64,000 nt of DNA from an uncultured Flavobacteriales bacterium (lineage in GTDB: Bacteria > Bacteroidota > Bacteroidia > Flavobacteriales > Crocinitomicaceae), in assembly GCA_946482515.1 (NCBI GenBank), contig CAMLRS010000011.1:1-64000 (forward strand), given 5' to 3'. Positions within the stretch are counted from its first letter, which is position 1, and the number at the start of each line of letters is the position of its first letter. Shown here one piece after another: positions 1 through 8,338 of the stretch. The notes beneath the pieces are model-generated. The model saw only the letters and a list, made by a program, of their open reading frames with translations. It did no database searches and was not told where the DNA came from. A program made the translations under genes and the position numbers.

Positions 1-614
1 GCCCCGGGCTTCACTCTGAACGAGCGGAACATCTTATCGGCGATCGGCTGGAATTTGTCTTTGCTGGAAGCCAATGTCCATGACATAATCATATACGCGT
101 CTTTCGGACCTTCGATGAACCCGAAGTAGTAAGCGATTTCTTCCGGAACGCCTTCTACCATGGCATCCGCCTGGATCTCATACGACTCGAGTCCGTACAC
201 ATGGCCTTTTTTCAGGTCGCCTTTGGTGATGCTGGTGGCATTTTCCTCGAAGAATTTCACTTTGTATTCCACGAAATTCTCCATGAAGGATTTCTTTTCG
301 TCAAACATTCCCAGCATTTTCAGCGCTTCGGTAATGTCTTCTTTCGGTTCGTTGATCACGATTACGTACTGGTTCTTGAACGGATTGCTGTATTGCAGCG
401 ATGCAGAGGCATTGAGCGCCGTAGCCGGTGTCATTTTATCCGGAACCTCCATGGTGTAGTTCAATGAATCGACATCGACTTTTTTGTACGTTACTTCGTC
501 GAGCTTGGCAGCCATTTCATCAAGCGATTGCTGAAGAGGGCTTTTGCCGTTGTTACAGGCTACAAGGAGTAAGATGCTTACGGAAAGTGTGAGGATGAAA
601 CCAGTAGTTTTCAT
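1..614 (-). CDS. Secreted lipoprotein of unknown function (C-terminus cut by window edge)
   Basis: The product begins MKTTGFILTLSVSILLLVACNN, a lipoprotein signal peptide with the lipidated Cys at residue 20, followed by about 185 visible residues; no stop is reached before base 1. The visible end (YMIMSWTLASSKDKF, then KMFRSFRV) resembles the C-terminal strand/helix of PsbP/DUF1795-like lipoproteins, but I cannot assign a family firmly. The ATG at 612-614 is chosen because it starts the signal peptide directly. The role is unknown; it is expected in the periplasm or outer membrane, anchored by lipid. Confidence 0.75.
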   Translation of the reverse strand, partial: MKTTGFILTLSVSILLLVACNNGKSPLQQSLDEMAAKLDEVTYKKVDVDSLNYTMEVPDKMTPATALNASASLQYSNPFKNQYVIVINEPKEDITEALKMLGMFDEKKSFMENFVEYKVKFFEENATSITKGDLKKGHVYGLESYEIQADAMVEGVPEEIAYYFGFIEGPKDAYMIMSWTLASSKDKFQPIADKMFRSFRVKPG

Positions 615-660
615 GTTTTGCGTGTTAGTGACGGATTAAAAATAGCTAAACAAAGCGAAA

Positions 661-698
661 ATGCAATGATGCAATAACGTAATATTACGTGTGAGTTT
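661..698. repeat. Dispersed palindrome repeat, short copy
   Basis: Contains the 14-bp perfect palindrome ACGTAATATTACGT (677-690) flanked by CAC/GTG and by TTATTGCAT-type sequence. On the minus strand it reads like the cores at 12203-12235 and 38624-38660. This copy lacks the long flanks seen in the other two and lies between the lipoprotein start and the nth stop. Confidence 0.7.
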
Positions 699-713
699 TT
701 GAATTGCTGTCGA

Positions 714-1358
714 CTATTTCAACTCCGCCAGCGCCTGTTTCGTGCCAATGGTCGCCGTAATGTAATCGATCGCTTTTTTAGGCGCGCGTGCCGGTGAATG
801 GCTGCGGCCGTAAAAGATGATCTGTAAATGCAGCTTGTTCCAGGATTCCCGTGGGAAGAGCTTTTTGGCATCGCGCTCGGTTTCTTCGACATTCTTTCCG
901 GAAGTCAGCCCCCAGCGCGTCATCAGGCGGTGAATGTGCGTATCGACAGGGAAAGCAGGTACACCAAAGGCTTGTGACATCACCACCGAAGCCGTTTTGT
1001 GGCCCACGCCGGGCAAAGCTTCAAGCTCTTCGAATGTTTGCGGAACTTCACCGTTGTGCTTGTTGATGATGAGGTGCGAAAGATCGTAAATGGCCTGCGA
1101 TTTACGCGGTGAAAGCCCGCAAGGCTTGATGATGTCGCGGATTTCTTCCACCGAAAGCTTGATCATATCTTCCGGCCGTGAAGCACGACGGAACAGGATA
1201 GGTGTAATCGTGTTCACACGCGCATCAGTGCACTGGGCCGAAAGCAGCACGGCGATGAGCAGGGTATAAGCATCGTGGTGATCGAGTGGAATCGGGGTTT
1301 CAGGAAACAGCTTTTCGAGCTCTTCCATCACAAATCGGGCTTTTTCTTTCTTTGTCAA
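714..1358 (-). CDS. nth: Endonuclease III (DNA glycosylase/AP lyase) lacking the Fe-S ligands
   Basis: This 214-aa protein of the HhH-GPD family removes oxidised pyrimidines in base excision repair. The helix-hairpin-helix reads LPGVGHKTA with catalytic Lys at about residue 121, and the catalytic Asp is at about 139 in VDTHIHR. The classical enzyme carries a C-terminal C-x6-C-x2-C-x5-C cluster loop after a (H/Y)GR motif; here FYGRSHSPARAPKK follows and there is no cysteine after residue 180. The catalytic residues are intact, so it is probably an active cluster-less form. Length agrees with the family. It stands alone, after a lipoprotein gene in the same orientation. Confidence 0.9.
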   Translation of the reverse strand: MTKKEKARFVMEELEKLFPETPIPLDHHDAYTLLIAVLLSAQCTDARVNTITPILFRRASRPEDMIKLSVEEIRDIIKPCGLSPRKSQAIYDLSHLIINKHNGEVPQTFEELEALPGVGHKTASVVMSQAFGVPAFPVDTHIHRLMTRWGLTSGKNVEETERDAKKLFPRESWNKLHLQIIFYGRSHSPARAPKKAIDYITATIGTKQALAELK

Positions 1359-1400
1359 GGGTTGCGGAATGGTGGACTAAAAGTAGTGATAGTTACCAAA

Positions 1401-1430
1401 TAAAAACGCCGCAGAAAATCCGCGGCGCTT
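1401..1430 (-). terminator. Rho-independent terminator of the small lipoprotein gene
   Basis: Inverted repeat CGCCGC/GCGGCG with an AT-rich loop, followed on the minus strand by a T-rich run (GTTTTTATTT). It lies 20 nt after the stop at 1451. Confidence 0.75.
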
Positions 1431-1450
1431 TCGGTAAACGACTTTATATG

Positions 1451-1696
1451 TTAGTCATCGAGATCACACTCTCGTGAGTATTCACCGACGATGTCAGTAC
1501 CGGTTCCTTCCTGGTCGTTGCAACGTGTTGCTGCACGAGCCTCCGAATCCTTGAAAGTGTAAGTTCCGTCTGCTTCTGAAGTAGTATTACCGCTACCATC
1601 GGTTCTGATTTTTTTACATTCGCAGGTGTAGTCTTTTTTACATGAAGTAAACGCGAATCCGAACAATGCAATGAATGCTAAAACTGAGATTTTCAT
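1451..1696 (-). CDS. Small Cys-rich lipoprotein
   Basis: An 81-aa protein starting MKISVLAFIALFGFAFTSCKKD: signal peptide and lipobox Cys at residue 19, then a short YTCECKK segment and an acidic C-terminus (GEYSRECDLDD). Six cysteines in 81 residues suggest a disulfide-stabilised mini-domain after lipidation. The reading frame stays open to 1756, but the extra residues would precede the signal peptide, so the ATG at 1694-1696 is preferred. Similar short SCKKDYTCEC-type lipoproteins occur widely in Bacteroidota without known function. Confidence 0.75.
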   Translation of the reverse strand: MKISVLAFIALFGFAFTSCKKDYTCECKKIRTDGSGNTTSEADGTYTFKDSEARAATRCNDQEGTGTDIVGEYSRECDLDD

Positions 1697-2175
1697 AACG
1701 TTTCTATTTTGGTTTTTTCTTACTGCCAATGTATCCGATTCAGCGGCTGCGAACAAATTTGAACGCCTGATTTATAATTCTTTAGGAAAAAAACAAATAC
1801 TTTAATTATGTTAAAACGGTTATGTAAAATCTTCGTCCCCAAGGGATTGAACGAGGTGTTTTTTAGCTGAAAAGACCGAAATCAGAATAGTCCAAAACGG
1901 GGCAGGTTTAACATTTGTTGATTCTTTTTCAGGTACTTATAGAGGAGCGGAGAACCATGAAAAACAAAAACGGGAACACCGTTTAGCCCGATATTCCCGT
2001 TTAAGTCTTAGAGAAACCCAATACTTAACTATAGATTATAAGTGATGGGATGATTTTCGTTACAGCATTCAGCGAAAAGAGAACTGGCAGGAGAAACAGG
2101 AAAATCCTGGTCATTTTGGAAGATGTAAATGACCCTTTCACCATTTTCCTGCCAGCTTGCTACTACTCTTTAATC
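1697..2175. other. Intergenic stretch with no supported gene
   Basis: Between the small lipoprotein and the end of the four-gene operon. It holds a minus-strand terminator (1961-2003). The remainder is AT-rich, and its only ORFs are very short or antisense; I see no RNA gene in it. Confidence 0.5.
1961..2003 (-). terminator. Terminator of the E1-NGKC-CDVCG-lipoprotein operon
   Basis: Stem AAACGGGAA (1968-1976) with TTCCCGTTT (1994-2002). On the minus strand it is followed by TTGTTTTTC. It lies about 170 nt beyond the last operon stop at 2176. Confidence 0.6.
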
Positions 2176-2568
2176 TCACGGAACGTAAGTGAACAACACG
2201 GTTTTGGTGATCGAATTTCCATCGTGGTCTGCCACGGCTTCTACTTCCAGGCGCAAAGCGGTTTCTGCTGTAAGTGTGTGGTTGACGGTCTCATTAATGG
2301 TATAATTGTCCGTATGATCGTGGCCCTGAGCTTCGAAAACCAGCTCGTCGTTGGATACCTTGTAAACGTTGATGCTGTAACCGTGCATTTCCTTGTTCCC
2401 GCTGATCGTACCGGTGATCTGGAAAGCACTGCCACCATTCACGGTGCTGCCTTCAGCTGGAGCAGCAATGGTGATGGTGCCTTCAAATGGCGTGGATTCG
2501 TGCTCTTTGTCCTTTTTGCAGGAAGTGAAAACGATAAGGAGAAGCAATGATGCGATAAGTGTTTTCAT
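2176..2568 (-). CDS. DUF4625-like lipoprotein
   Basis: A 130-aa lipoprotein: MKTLIASLLLLIVFTSCKKD gives a signal peptide with lipobox Cys at 17. The remainder looks like one Ig-like beta-sandwich (TITIAAPAEGSTVNGG) followed by a His-rich strand region (QGHDHTDNYTINETVNH) that recalls DUF4625 proteins, where such His clusters could bind metal. It is the last gene of an operon, only 5 nt after the CDVCG outer-membrane protein. Function unknown; a metal-related envelope role is inference from the His cluster and neighbours. Confidence 0.75.
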   Translation of the reverse strand: MKTLIASLLLLIVFTSCKKDKEHESTPFEGTITIAAPAEGSTVNGGSAFQITGTISGNKEMHGYSINVYKVSNDELVFEAQGHDHTDNYTINETVNHTLTAETALRLEVEAVADHDGNSITKTVLFTYVP

Positions 2569-2573
2569 GAGAA

Positions 2574-3461
2574 TTAATTAAAAATGTAATGAATACCGGC
2601 TGTAAACCCGGTTTGCTGACGGGTATAGCCGTTTCCTAACGATTGGGCAACAGGCACATGTGCATTGGCTTGTATCAGGATATTGCTCCATTGAATGGTT
2701 GCTCCCAGCGATGCGCTGAGGATATTGCCCTGGGCAGGAGAGCTGTTGATGGCCGATCGCTCGAGGTAATCGATGCCGTTCCAGGCGTATTGAAAACCAC
2801 CGAATACCGACCAGTTGCTCCACCGGCGAAGTCCGAACAACGTAGCGTTGAACAGGTTGCCCGGTGTGTAATCGTATTTGTTGGTCGAGCGGAGCAGCAC
2901 GTTGGTTTCCTGGATGATTCCCCAATTGCCCAAACGACAGAAAAAGGAGGACTGCGCCATGCCGTCCCAGGTTCCCGTTCCGGGATAGAGCAGCAATACC
3001 TCATCGTGTGGCTCGGGGAAGCTGGCTACGGGCAATTTTCCGCCCAATCCGGCGCTCCAGCGAAATTGCCGGTTGCTGAGTGAATCCTGCCGGTCGACGA
3101 TGAAATAATGGAGACTGACAGTCGGATCGGCAATCCCTGTGCGGGTCTGACGATCACCTTCTTTTTCCTGCATGTTCCAGACGAATGGGACGACTGTTTT
3201 CAGCTGCCAGCGATCGCCCAGGCGAATATTGCCCGAAACATCGATCCGCTGGAATTGTTCCCGGCTGCTCACCGGCGCTTCGTTGAACAGTGCAGGATGA
3301 TTGCTCTGGTAGAGACGGTATTGGTACGTCAAACCAATGGAATGACGGTTCCCGGATGCGATTGTGCCCAATCCTAACGAAGAATTGACGGCGCCGCAAA
3401 CATCACAGGCCCATAACCGCACTGCCAGCAGCAAACAACTAATGGTTGCGCTAAACTTCAT
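2574..3461 (-). CDS. Outer-membrane beta-barrel protein with N-terminal CDVCG motif
   Basis: A 295-aa protein. The signal peptide ends at WACDVCGAV, placing a CxxC pair at residues 19 and 22 just after cleavage. The rest consists of alternating amphipathic strands with aromatic girdles (RHSIGLTYQYRLYQ, WQLKTVVPFVWNM) and ends in TAGIHYIFN, a typical C-terminal aromatic outer-membrane strand. Such CDVCG proteins in Bacteroidota are annotated as transporters; the motif may hold a metal or disulfide. It lies 60 nt after the NGKC-motif protein and 5 nt before the lipoprotein, so it is co-transcribed. The substrate cannot be read from sequence. Confidence 0.75.
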   Translation of the reverse strand: MKFSATISCLLLAVRLWACDVCGAVNSSLGLGTIASGNRHSIGLTYQYRLYQSNHPALFNEAPVSSREQFQRIDVSGNIRLGDRWQLKTVVPFVWNMQEKEGDRQTRTGIADPTVSLHYFIVDRQDSLSNRQFRWSAGLGGKLPVASFPEPHDEVLLLYPGTGTWDGMAQSSFFCRLGNWGIIQETNVLLRSTNKYDYTPGNLFNATLFGLRRWSNWSVFGGFQYAWNGIDYLERSAINSSPAQGNILSASLGATIQWSNILIQANAHVPVAQSLGNGYTRQQTGFTAGIHYIFN

Positions 3462-3521
3462 GTGCGTAAATAATAAATAAGAAATGATTTCTTCCGTAGG
3501 AAGAAAAAGGACACGGTGAAG

Positions 3522-3911
3522 CTAAACAGCGGGCGGCTGGAAAACCGTTTGCGTATAGGAACGCGGGTCAGAAGCCTGTTCCGGCCACAGTGGGCGGGAA
3601 AGCTCGTCGAAAGAAGTGGAAATGGCCATTACGGCAACAGATTCAGCAATCCAGTCTACGGATTTCAGCTTCAGGCTGCGCTCAGGTGTTGTTGAGCCCG
3701 GCGCAGGATCTTCCGTCGCACGAAGCTGCTTGGCGAGGTAACATTTACCGTTACATTTCAGCTCCGGTCGTGCTTTGTTCTGACAAAGCTCTTCCGCGAC
3801 ATACGTTTTATTGACCGTATACCAGATATTCCAGCCCAGTGCCGCGAAATCTTTCGCCGTGATTCCGGCGATGAAGAAAACGATGCAGCTGAACCGGAGA
3901 AACTGTTGCAT
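3522..3911 (-). CDS. Small secreted or membrane-anchored protein with C-x9-C-x3-C (NGKC) motif
   Basis: A 129-aa protein with an N-terminal hydrophobic segment (FLRFSCIVFFIAGI) and the motif LCQNKARPELKCNGKCYL with cysteines at about 43, 53 and 57, followed by a variable tail. The motif is recognisable from short Bacteroidota proteins found near metal-related envelope genes; a metal-binding role is inference. Its ATG overlaps the stop of the E1 gene by one base (TGATG), so translation is coupled to a central metabolic enzyme, which is an unexpected partner. It is followed by the CDVCG barrel and lipoprotein genes. Confidence 0.8.
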   Translation of the reverse strand: MQQFLRFSCIVFFIAGITAKDFAALGWNIWYTVNKTYVAEELCQNKARPELKCNGKCYLAKQLRATEDPAPGSTTPERSLKLKSVDWIAESVAVMAISTSFDELSRPLWPEQASDPRSYTQTVFQPPAV

Positions 3912-6355
3912 CAGAACATTGATGGGTAGTTCTGTGGATCGGCCTCGTTCATGATCCCGTAAGCTGCTTCGATGATATCGTCGATAGCCGGTTTCGAGAA
4001 GTAATCGCCGTCTGTTCCGTATGCCGGACGATGATCGCGGGCGCTCAGCGTAACCGGTGCAGAATCCAGGTGGTAGTAGCCTTTCTGTTCCACGAGGATT
4101 TTATCCAGCATATAAGCCGTTGCACCGCTGGAAACGTCTTCGTCTACGATCAGCAAACGGTTGGTTTTCTTCAGCGATTCAGCGATGGAATGATGAATGT
4201 CGAATGGAATCAATGTCTGTGCGTCGATCAGCTCTACGGAAACGCCCAGCTCACGCAAAGACTGCAAGGCAGCTTCGCAAAGGTTGAACGTCGAGCCGTA
4301 GGAAACAATCGTCAGATCGGTTCCTTCTGCAACCACTTCCGGAATACCGAGCGGTGTGCGGAATGTTCCGATGTTGTTCGGCATTTTCTCTTTGGAGCGG
4401 TAGCCGTTCAATGGCTCGATCACCAAAGCAGGCTCATCGCTGGCCATCAAAGTATTGTAGAATCCGGCTGCGCGGGTCATGTTGCGTGGTACGCACACGT
4501 ACATTCCACGAAGCGAGTTCACGATCATGCCCATCGGGCTGCCGCTGTGCCAGATTCCTTCGAGGCGGTGACCGCGTGTGCTCACGATCAGTGGCGCTTT
4601 TTGTCCGCCGGCTGTGCGGTATTGTACTGTTGCGAGGTCGTCAGACAGGATCTGGATTCCGTACAACAGGTAATCGAGGTACTGGATCTCAGCGATCGGG
4701 CGCAAACCACGCATCGCCATACCGATTCCCTGACCGATGATGGAGCATTCGCGGATGCCGACATCGGAAACGCGCAGCTCACCGAATTGTTCCTGCAAGC
4801 CTTCGAGCGACTGGTTTACACCACCGATCTTTCCGGCATCTTCGCCGAAAATCAGGGCTTCAGGATGGTTTTCGAACAGCTTGCGGAAGTTCTCACGCAG
4901 GATGATGCGGCCGTCTTCGTTGGGCGCGTTGTCGTCGTATGCCGGAGCAATCGGTTCTACTTTCAGCGCATTTTTGGCCGAAGTAGAGTGGAGATTATCG
5001 CTGTAACGCTTGAAATTGGCTTGCTTGGCGTTTTCCAGCCACGCGATCAGCGCACTGCGCGCCGGACCGTTTTCACCGCGTACGAGTCGCAGGGTCTTGC
5101 GAACAGCGTTCAAAATATCTTTACGGATCGGCTCGATGGTTTTTTCGAGCGTTTCCGCTTCTTTCTGAATGAATGAGCCGTTAGCGCTTTCGCTGGCAAC
5201 AGCTTTGATGAGGCTTACAGCTTGTGCGAGGTCTTCTGTGATGTCTTCGGAGAAGGCTTTCCAGGCTGCACGCTTGTCGTCGTTAACGGCTTTTTTCGCA
5301 GCTGCAGCGATTTCAGCTAATTCTTCTTCCGTTGCGATGGAATCGCCATCCGCATCGAAGGAAAGAATCCACTCCTTGAATTTCGCGATGCAGTCGAAAT
5401 CTGTTTCCCACTGCAGGCGGTCACCGGATTTGTAACGCTCGTGCGAACCGGAAGTGGAGTGGCCTTGCGGCTGGTTCACTTCTTTGACGTGTACCAGCAC
5501 CGGAACGTGCTCTTTGCGGGCAATGCTCACCGCTTTTTCATACGTTTCACACAGGTGAGCGTAGTCCCAGCCTTTGGTCACGAAAATCTCGTAGCCCGGC
5601 TTTTCTTCCGTACGCTGCATACCTGAAAGTGCTTCGGAAATGCTGCCTTTGGTCGTCTGGAATTCGCGTGGAACGGAGATCCCGTAGCCGTCGTCCCAAA
5701 CCGACATCACCATCGGCACCTGCAAAACGCCGGCTGCGTTGATCACTTCCCAGAAAGGTCCTTCTGAAGTGGAAGCGTCACCGATCGTACCGAAAGCTAC
5801 TTCGTTACCGCCGTTGCTGAATTTCTTGAACGCTTCGAGGTCTTTCAGCGTCGGGTGATTGCGGTAAATTTTAGAAGCCTGGGCGAGTCCGAGCAAACGC
5901 GGCATTTGTCCGCCGGTAGGGGAAATATCGCCTGAGCTGTTTTTTTGTTTCATAAGGTCTTTCCATTCGCCGTTCGCATCGAGGTTGCGCGTAGCGAAAT
6001 GACCCCCCATCTGGCGCCCGCCCGATTGCGGTTCCAGGTCCACATTGGTATGACCGTACAATCCTGCAAAGTACTGCTGGATCGTGAGCTGACCAATAGC
6101 CATCATCAGGGTCTGATCGCGGTAATAACCAGAGCGGAAGTCACCATCGCGGAATTGTTTCGCCAAAGCAAGCTGTGCCAGTTCTTTTCCGTCACCGAAA
6201 ATACCGAACTTGGCTTTGCCGGTCAGTACTTCACGACGTCCCAGCAAAGAAGCTTCCCTCGACAAACAAGCCAAACGATAATCATTCAATACTTCCTGCT
6301 TGAATGTTTCGAAATCAACTGTTGAACCTGTCTCTGTGCTTGTTTGAGTAGTCAT
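3911..6355 (-). CDS. 2-oxoacid dehydrogenase E1, fused alpha and beta subunits
   Basis: An 814-aa thiamine diphosphate enzyme that decarboxylates a 2-oxoacid (branched-chain 2-oxoacid or pyruvate) and passes the acyl group to the E2 lipoyl subunit. The N-terminal alpha part (to about residue 380) contains the ThDP motif from GDASTSEGPFWEVINAAG to DDGYG. The C-terminal beta part (from about 470) has GEDAGKIGGVNQ, the GQGIGMAMRG region and the transketolase C-domain (VDEDVSSGAT). The alpha-beta fusion is the usual Bacteroidota form. It heads the operon with the NGKC protein (1-nt overlap). A perfect minus-10-like box lies at 6376-6383. Pyruvate versus branched-chain specificity cannot be decided here. 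Confidence 0.9.
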   Translation of the reverse strand: MTTQTSTETGSTVDFETFKQEVLNDYRLACLSREASLLGRREVLTGKAKFGIFGDGKELAQLALAKQFRDGDFRSGYYRDQTLMMAIGQLTIQQYFAGLYGHTNVDLEPQSGGRQMGGHFATRNLDANGEWKDLMKQKNSSGDISPTGGQMPRLLGLAQASKIYRNHPTLKDLEAFKKFSNGGNEVAFGTIGDASTSEGPFWEVINAAGVLQVPMVMSVWDDGYGISVPREFQTTKGSISEALSGMQRTEEKPGYEIFVTKGWDYAHLCETYEKAVSIARKEHVPVLVHVKEVNQPQGHSTSGSHERYKSGDRLQWETDFDCIAKFKEWILSFDADGDSIATEEELAEIAAAAKKAVNDDKRAAWKAFSEDITEDLAQAVSLIKAVASESANGSFIQKEAETLEKTIEPIRKDILNAVRKTLRLVRGENGPARSALIAWLENAKQANFKRYSDNLHSTSAKNALKVEPIAPAYDDNAPNEDGRIILRENFRKLFENHPEALIFGEDAGKIGGVNQSLEGLQEQFGELRVSDVGIRECSIIGQGIGMAMRGLRPIAEIQYLDYLLYGIQILSDDLATVQYRTAGGQKAPLIVSTRGHRLEGIWHSGSPMGMIVNSLRGMYVCVPRNMTRAAGFYNTLMASDEPALVIEPLNGYRSKEKMPNNIGTFRTPLGIPEVVAEGTDLTIVSYGSTFNLCEAALQSLRELGVSVELIDAQTLIPFDIHHSIAESLKKTNRLLIVDEDVSSGATAYMLDKILVEQKGYYHLDSAPVTLSARDHRPAYGTDGDYFSKPAIDDIIEAAYGIMNEADPQNYPSMF

Positions 6356-6375
6356 AATGGGGTGAAATTTGTAGG

Positions 6376-6383
6376 CAAATATA
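6376..6383 (-). promoter_or_regulatory. Bacteroidota -7 box for the E1 operon
   Basis: Minus-strand TATATTTG matches TAnnTTTG exactly, 20 nt upstream of the E1 ATG. The expected TTG at -33 is poor (T-rich run instead). Transcription would start about 13 nt before the ATG. Confidence 0.5.
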
Positions 6384-6414
6384 GCGAATCTTAATCAAAA
6401 AAAGGCTTTCTGTT

Positions 6415-6455
6415 AAAACACAAAAGCGGCCTGTTCCGTTGAACAAAAGCCGCTT
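6415..6455 (-). terminator. Terminator of the padR-pspC operon
   Basis: Stem AAAGCGGC (6423-6430) with GCCGCTT (6449-6455). On the minus strand it is followed by TTTTGTGTTTT. It lies just after the pspC stop at 6476. Confidence 0.75.
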
Positions 6456-6475
6456 CCGTGATCTTTAAATTTACG

Positions 6476-7987
6476 TCAGTCCCAGGTGTCAAATGGTTCA
6501 AATGGTTCGTCTGCTCTCAGAACGCCATTGTATTCCCGATCAGGGTTTTCTACACGTAAGCTTTTAACAGTTAGCAATTTATTTTTAGGAACTTCGATGA
6601 TCACTTCCACATCCTGATCTCGCAAGCCGTCCGTTTTCGGGAAGCTGTAGTAAGGATCGATCATCAGTTTGTTACCGTTCAGCTCCATTTTATTCCGGAT
6701 GCGACCGCAACGTTTCAGTGCTGAATTCCGGTCAACTCCATTCGCCCGGAAGACCTGGTAAATGTGGAAAAGTGAATCGTCGGAAGTACGGTAGGTAATC
6801 AAAATCCCTTCGTCACTTATACGGCCTTTTTCAATCACAAGGAAGTCAGCTCCGCTTGTCGAAATGATGCGTTTGTGAGCATCGTACTGGGGAATTTCTT
6901 CCACTACCAGATCGGTTGCGTTCAATGTAAGGTGTTGCTGTTCGACTTCGATGTCTACAGCCATATCTCTTGCGGTTTGCATGCCGCCAACGATCCCGCA
7001 GATGAAGCCGGCTCCTACAAGCATGGACGACGTGAGCAGGGCAATTTTCAATCCTTGTCTGTATTTATCGGTCAGCAAGCGTAGTCCTAGCAGGATCAGC
7101 GTGATCGGAATGAGGAATCCAGCGAGCAGCATCGCTGCCCAGACCAGCATACGTGTGCTGTCTACAGGGATCAGGATGACGAAAAATTCCCGAACGGACA
7201 GGTACTCGGTGTCGCCTGTGCTGGGGATCACGTCCACTGCGCCGCTGACAAACAAGGTGTAAAAAACCAGCCACAGCAGTGAAAGGGCGATCATCCCGAA
7301 ACCTGCTATCCGTCCAAGTTGGTGCAAGACGAATTTGGCGCGGCGCACGTAAGGATCGTTCCCGGATTTGAACCGGTCACGGGCGCGCAGCGTGTCGTCT
7401 TTTATGCGATCAGTTGCTTTTACAAATTCTTCTTTCAAGGTATCGACCGTTACGGCTTTCCCCTGCATGCGCAGCCGGTCGGATGGCGTTACGGCGTTCG
7501 GAACGATGATCCAGAACAGGATGTAGGCAGGGAAACCGGCTCCGGTAAAGAGCAGCAGCACGAAAACGATGCGCACAACCACCGGGTCGATGTTCAGGTA
7601 AGCGGCCAGACCGGCGCAGACACCGCCTAGCATATTGTTTTCCGGATCGCGGTACAACCTGCGCTGACCGAATGAAGAGGACGTTTCAGCACCGGCTTTT
7701 TCTTTACCCGTTTGCTGTTCGGCTTCTTCAGTGATTTCTTCCGGCTCGCCCAGGGAAGCAATTCCGGTTTCAATGTCGTTTATATTCACCACTTTACGAT
7801 TTTCACCCAGGTAGGTGAGGATGAGCTCGGCGAAACGCATTTCGATGTCTTCCATAATCTCCGCAACGCCTTCTTCGGCTTTGAGAGACAATTCGAGTCG
7901 GTGGAGGTATTGTTGCAGGCGATCGTAAGCGTCTTCCTCGATGATGAAGAGCTGTCGGCCTAAATGTATTGAGAGCGTCTTTTTCAT
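6476..7987 (-). CDS. PspC-domain membrane protein with accessory domains
   Basis: A 503-aa protein. Residues 1-90 form a cytosolic helical region (MKKTLSIHLGRQLFIIEEDA) found before PspC in Bacteroidota. Residues 109-165 are a PspC domain (YRDPENNMLGGVCAGLAAYL then two hydrophobic helices). Several further membrane segments follow at about 225-350, and the last 150 residues form a soluble, probably extracytoplasmic beta domain. PspC proteins act in envelope-stress sensing; the exact role of this architecture is unknown. It follows padR by 6 nt and shares its promoter, so it is probably under PadR control. Confidence 0.85.
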   Translation of the reverse strand: MKKTLSIHLGRQLFIIEEDAYDRLQQYLHRLELSLKAEEGVAEIMEDIEMRFAELILTYLGENRKVVNINDIETGIASLGEPEEITEEAEQQTGKEKAGAETSSSFGQRRLYRDPENNMLGGVCAGLAAYLNIDPVVVRIVFVLLLFTGAGFPAYILFWIIVPNAVTPSDRLRMQGKAVTVDTLKEEFVKATDRIKDDTLRARDRFKSGNDPYVRRAKFVLHQLGRIAGFGMIALSLLWLVFYTLFVSGAVDVIPSTGDTEYLSVREFFVILIPVDSTRMLVWAAMLLAGFLIPITLILLGLRLLTDKYRQGLKIALLTSSMLVGAGFICGIVGGMQTARDMAVDIEVEQQHLTLNATDLVVEEIPQYDAHKRIISTSGADFLVIEKGRISDEGILITYRTSDDSLFHIYQVFRANGVDRNSALKRCGRIRNKMELNGNKLMIDPYYSFPKTDGLRDQDVEVIIEVPKNKLLTVKSLRVENPDREYNGVLRADEPFEPFDTWD

Positions 7988-7993
7988 AACAAA

Positions 7994-8320
7994 TTAGTTT
8001 TTGGTAATGGTTTCCACTGCATGCTGCAGCTCATTCCAGGTAATGATCAGTGCTGCGAGGGACGTTTTTCCGGCTTCGGTAATGGCGTAATACTTTCGGG
8101 GCGGTCCTGCATTGGATTCTTCCCAGCGATAGGTGAGAAGCTCCATGTTCTTGAGGCGTGTCAGCAAGGGATAAAGCGTTCCTTCGACAACGATCAGCCG
8201 GGCATTTTTCAGCTGTTCGAGGATTTCGGAAGGATAAGCCTCCTGCTTGTTGAGTATGCTCAGTATACAGAACTCCAGGATCCCCTTTCGCATTTGTGCC
8301 TGTGTGTTCTCGATATTCAT
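7994..8320 (-). CDS. PadR-family transcriptional regulator
   Basis: A 108-aa winged-helix repressor of the short PadR-s2 type. It begins MNIENTQAQMRKGILEFCIL; the wing and recognition region are GTLYPLLTRLKNMELLTYRW, then GPPRKYYAITEAGK, a family signature. The ATG at 8318-8320 is preferred over the in-frame upstream ATG at 8341, because the promoter -7 box lies at 8339-8346 and homologs start here. It is co-transcribed with pspC, 6 nt apart, a pairing common in this phylum. A 21-bp palindrome over the promoter is the likely autoregulatory operator. Confidence 0.92.
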   Translation of the reverse strand: MNIENTQAQMRKGILEFCILSILNKQEAYPSEILEQLKNARLIVVEGTLYPLLTRLKNMELLTYRWEESNAGPPRKYYAITEAGKTSLAALIITWNELQHAVETITKN

Positions 8321-8338
8321 ACTGTACTGTTTATGACA

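Noticed and set aside
1808..1870. 20-codon frame beginning MLKRLCKIFV
   Set aside because: Too short, no terminator or conserved context.
4031..5176. 381-aa plus-strand frame opposite the E1 gene
   Set aside because: Antisense shadow of a clearly coding minus-strand gene; the translation has no domain.
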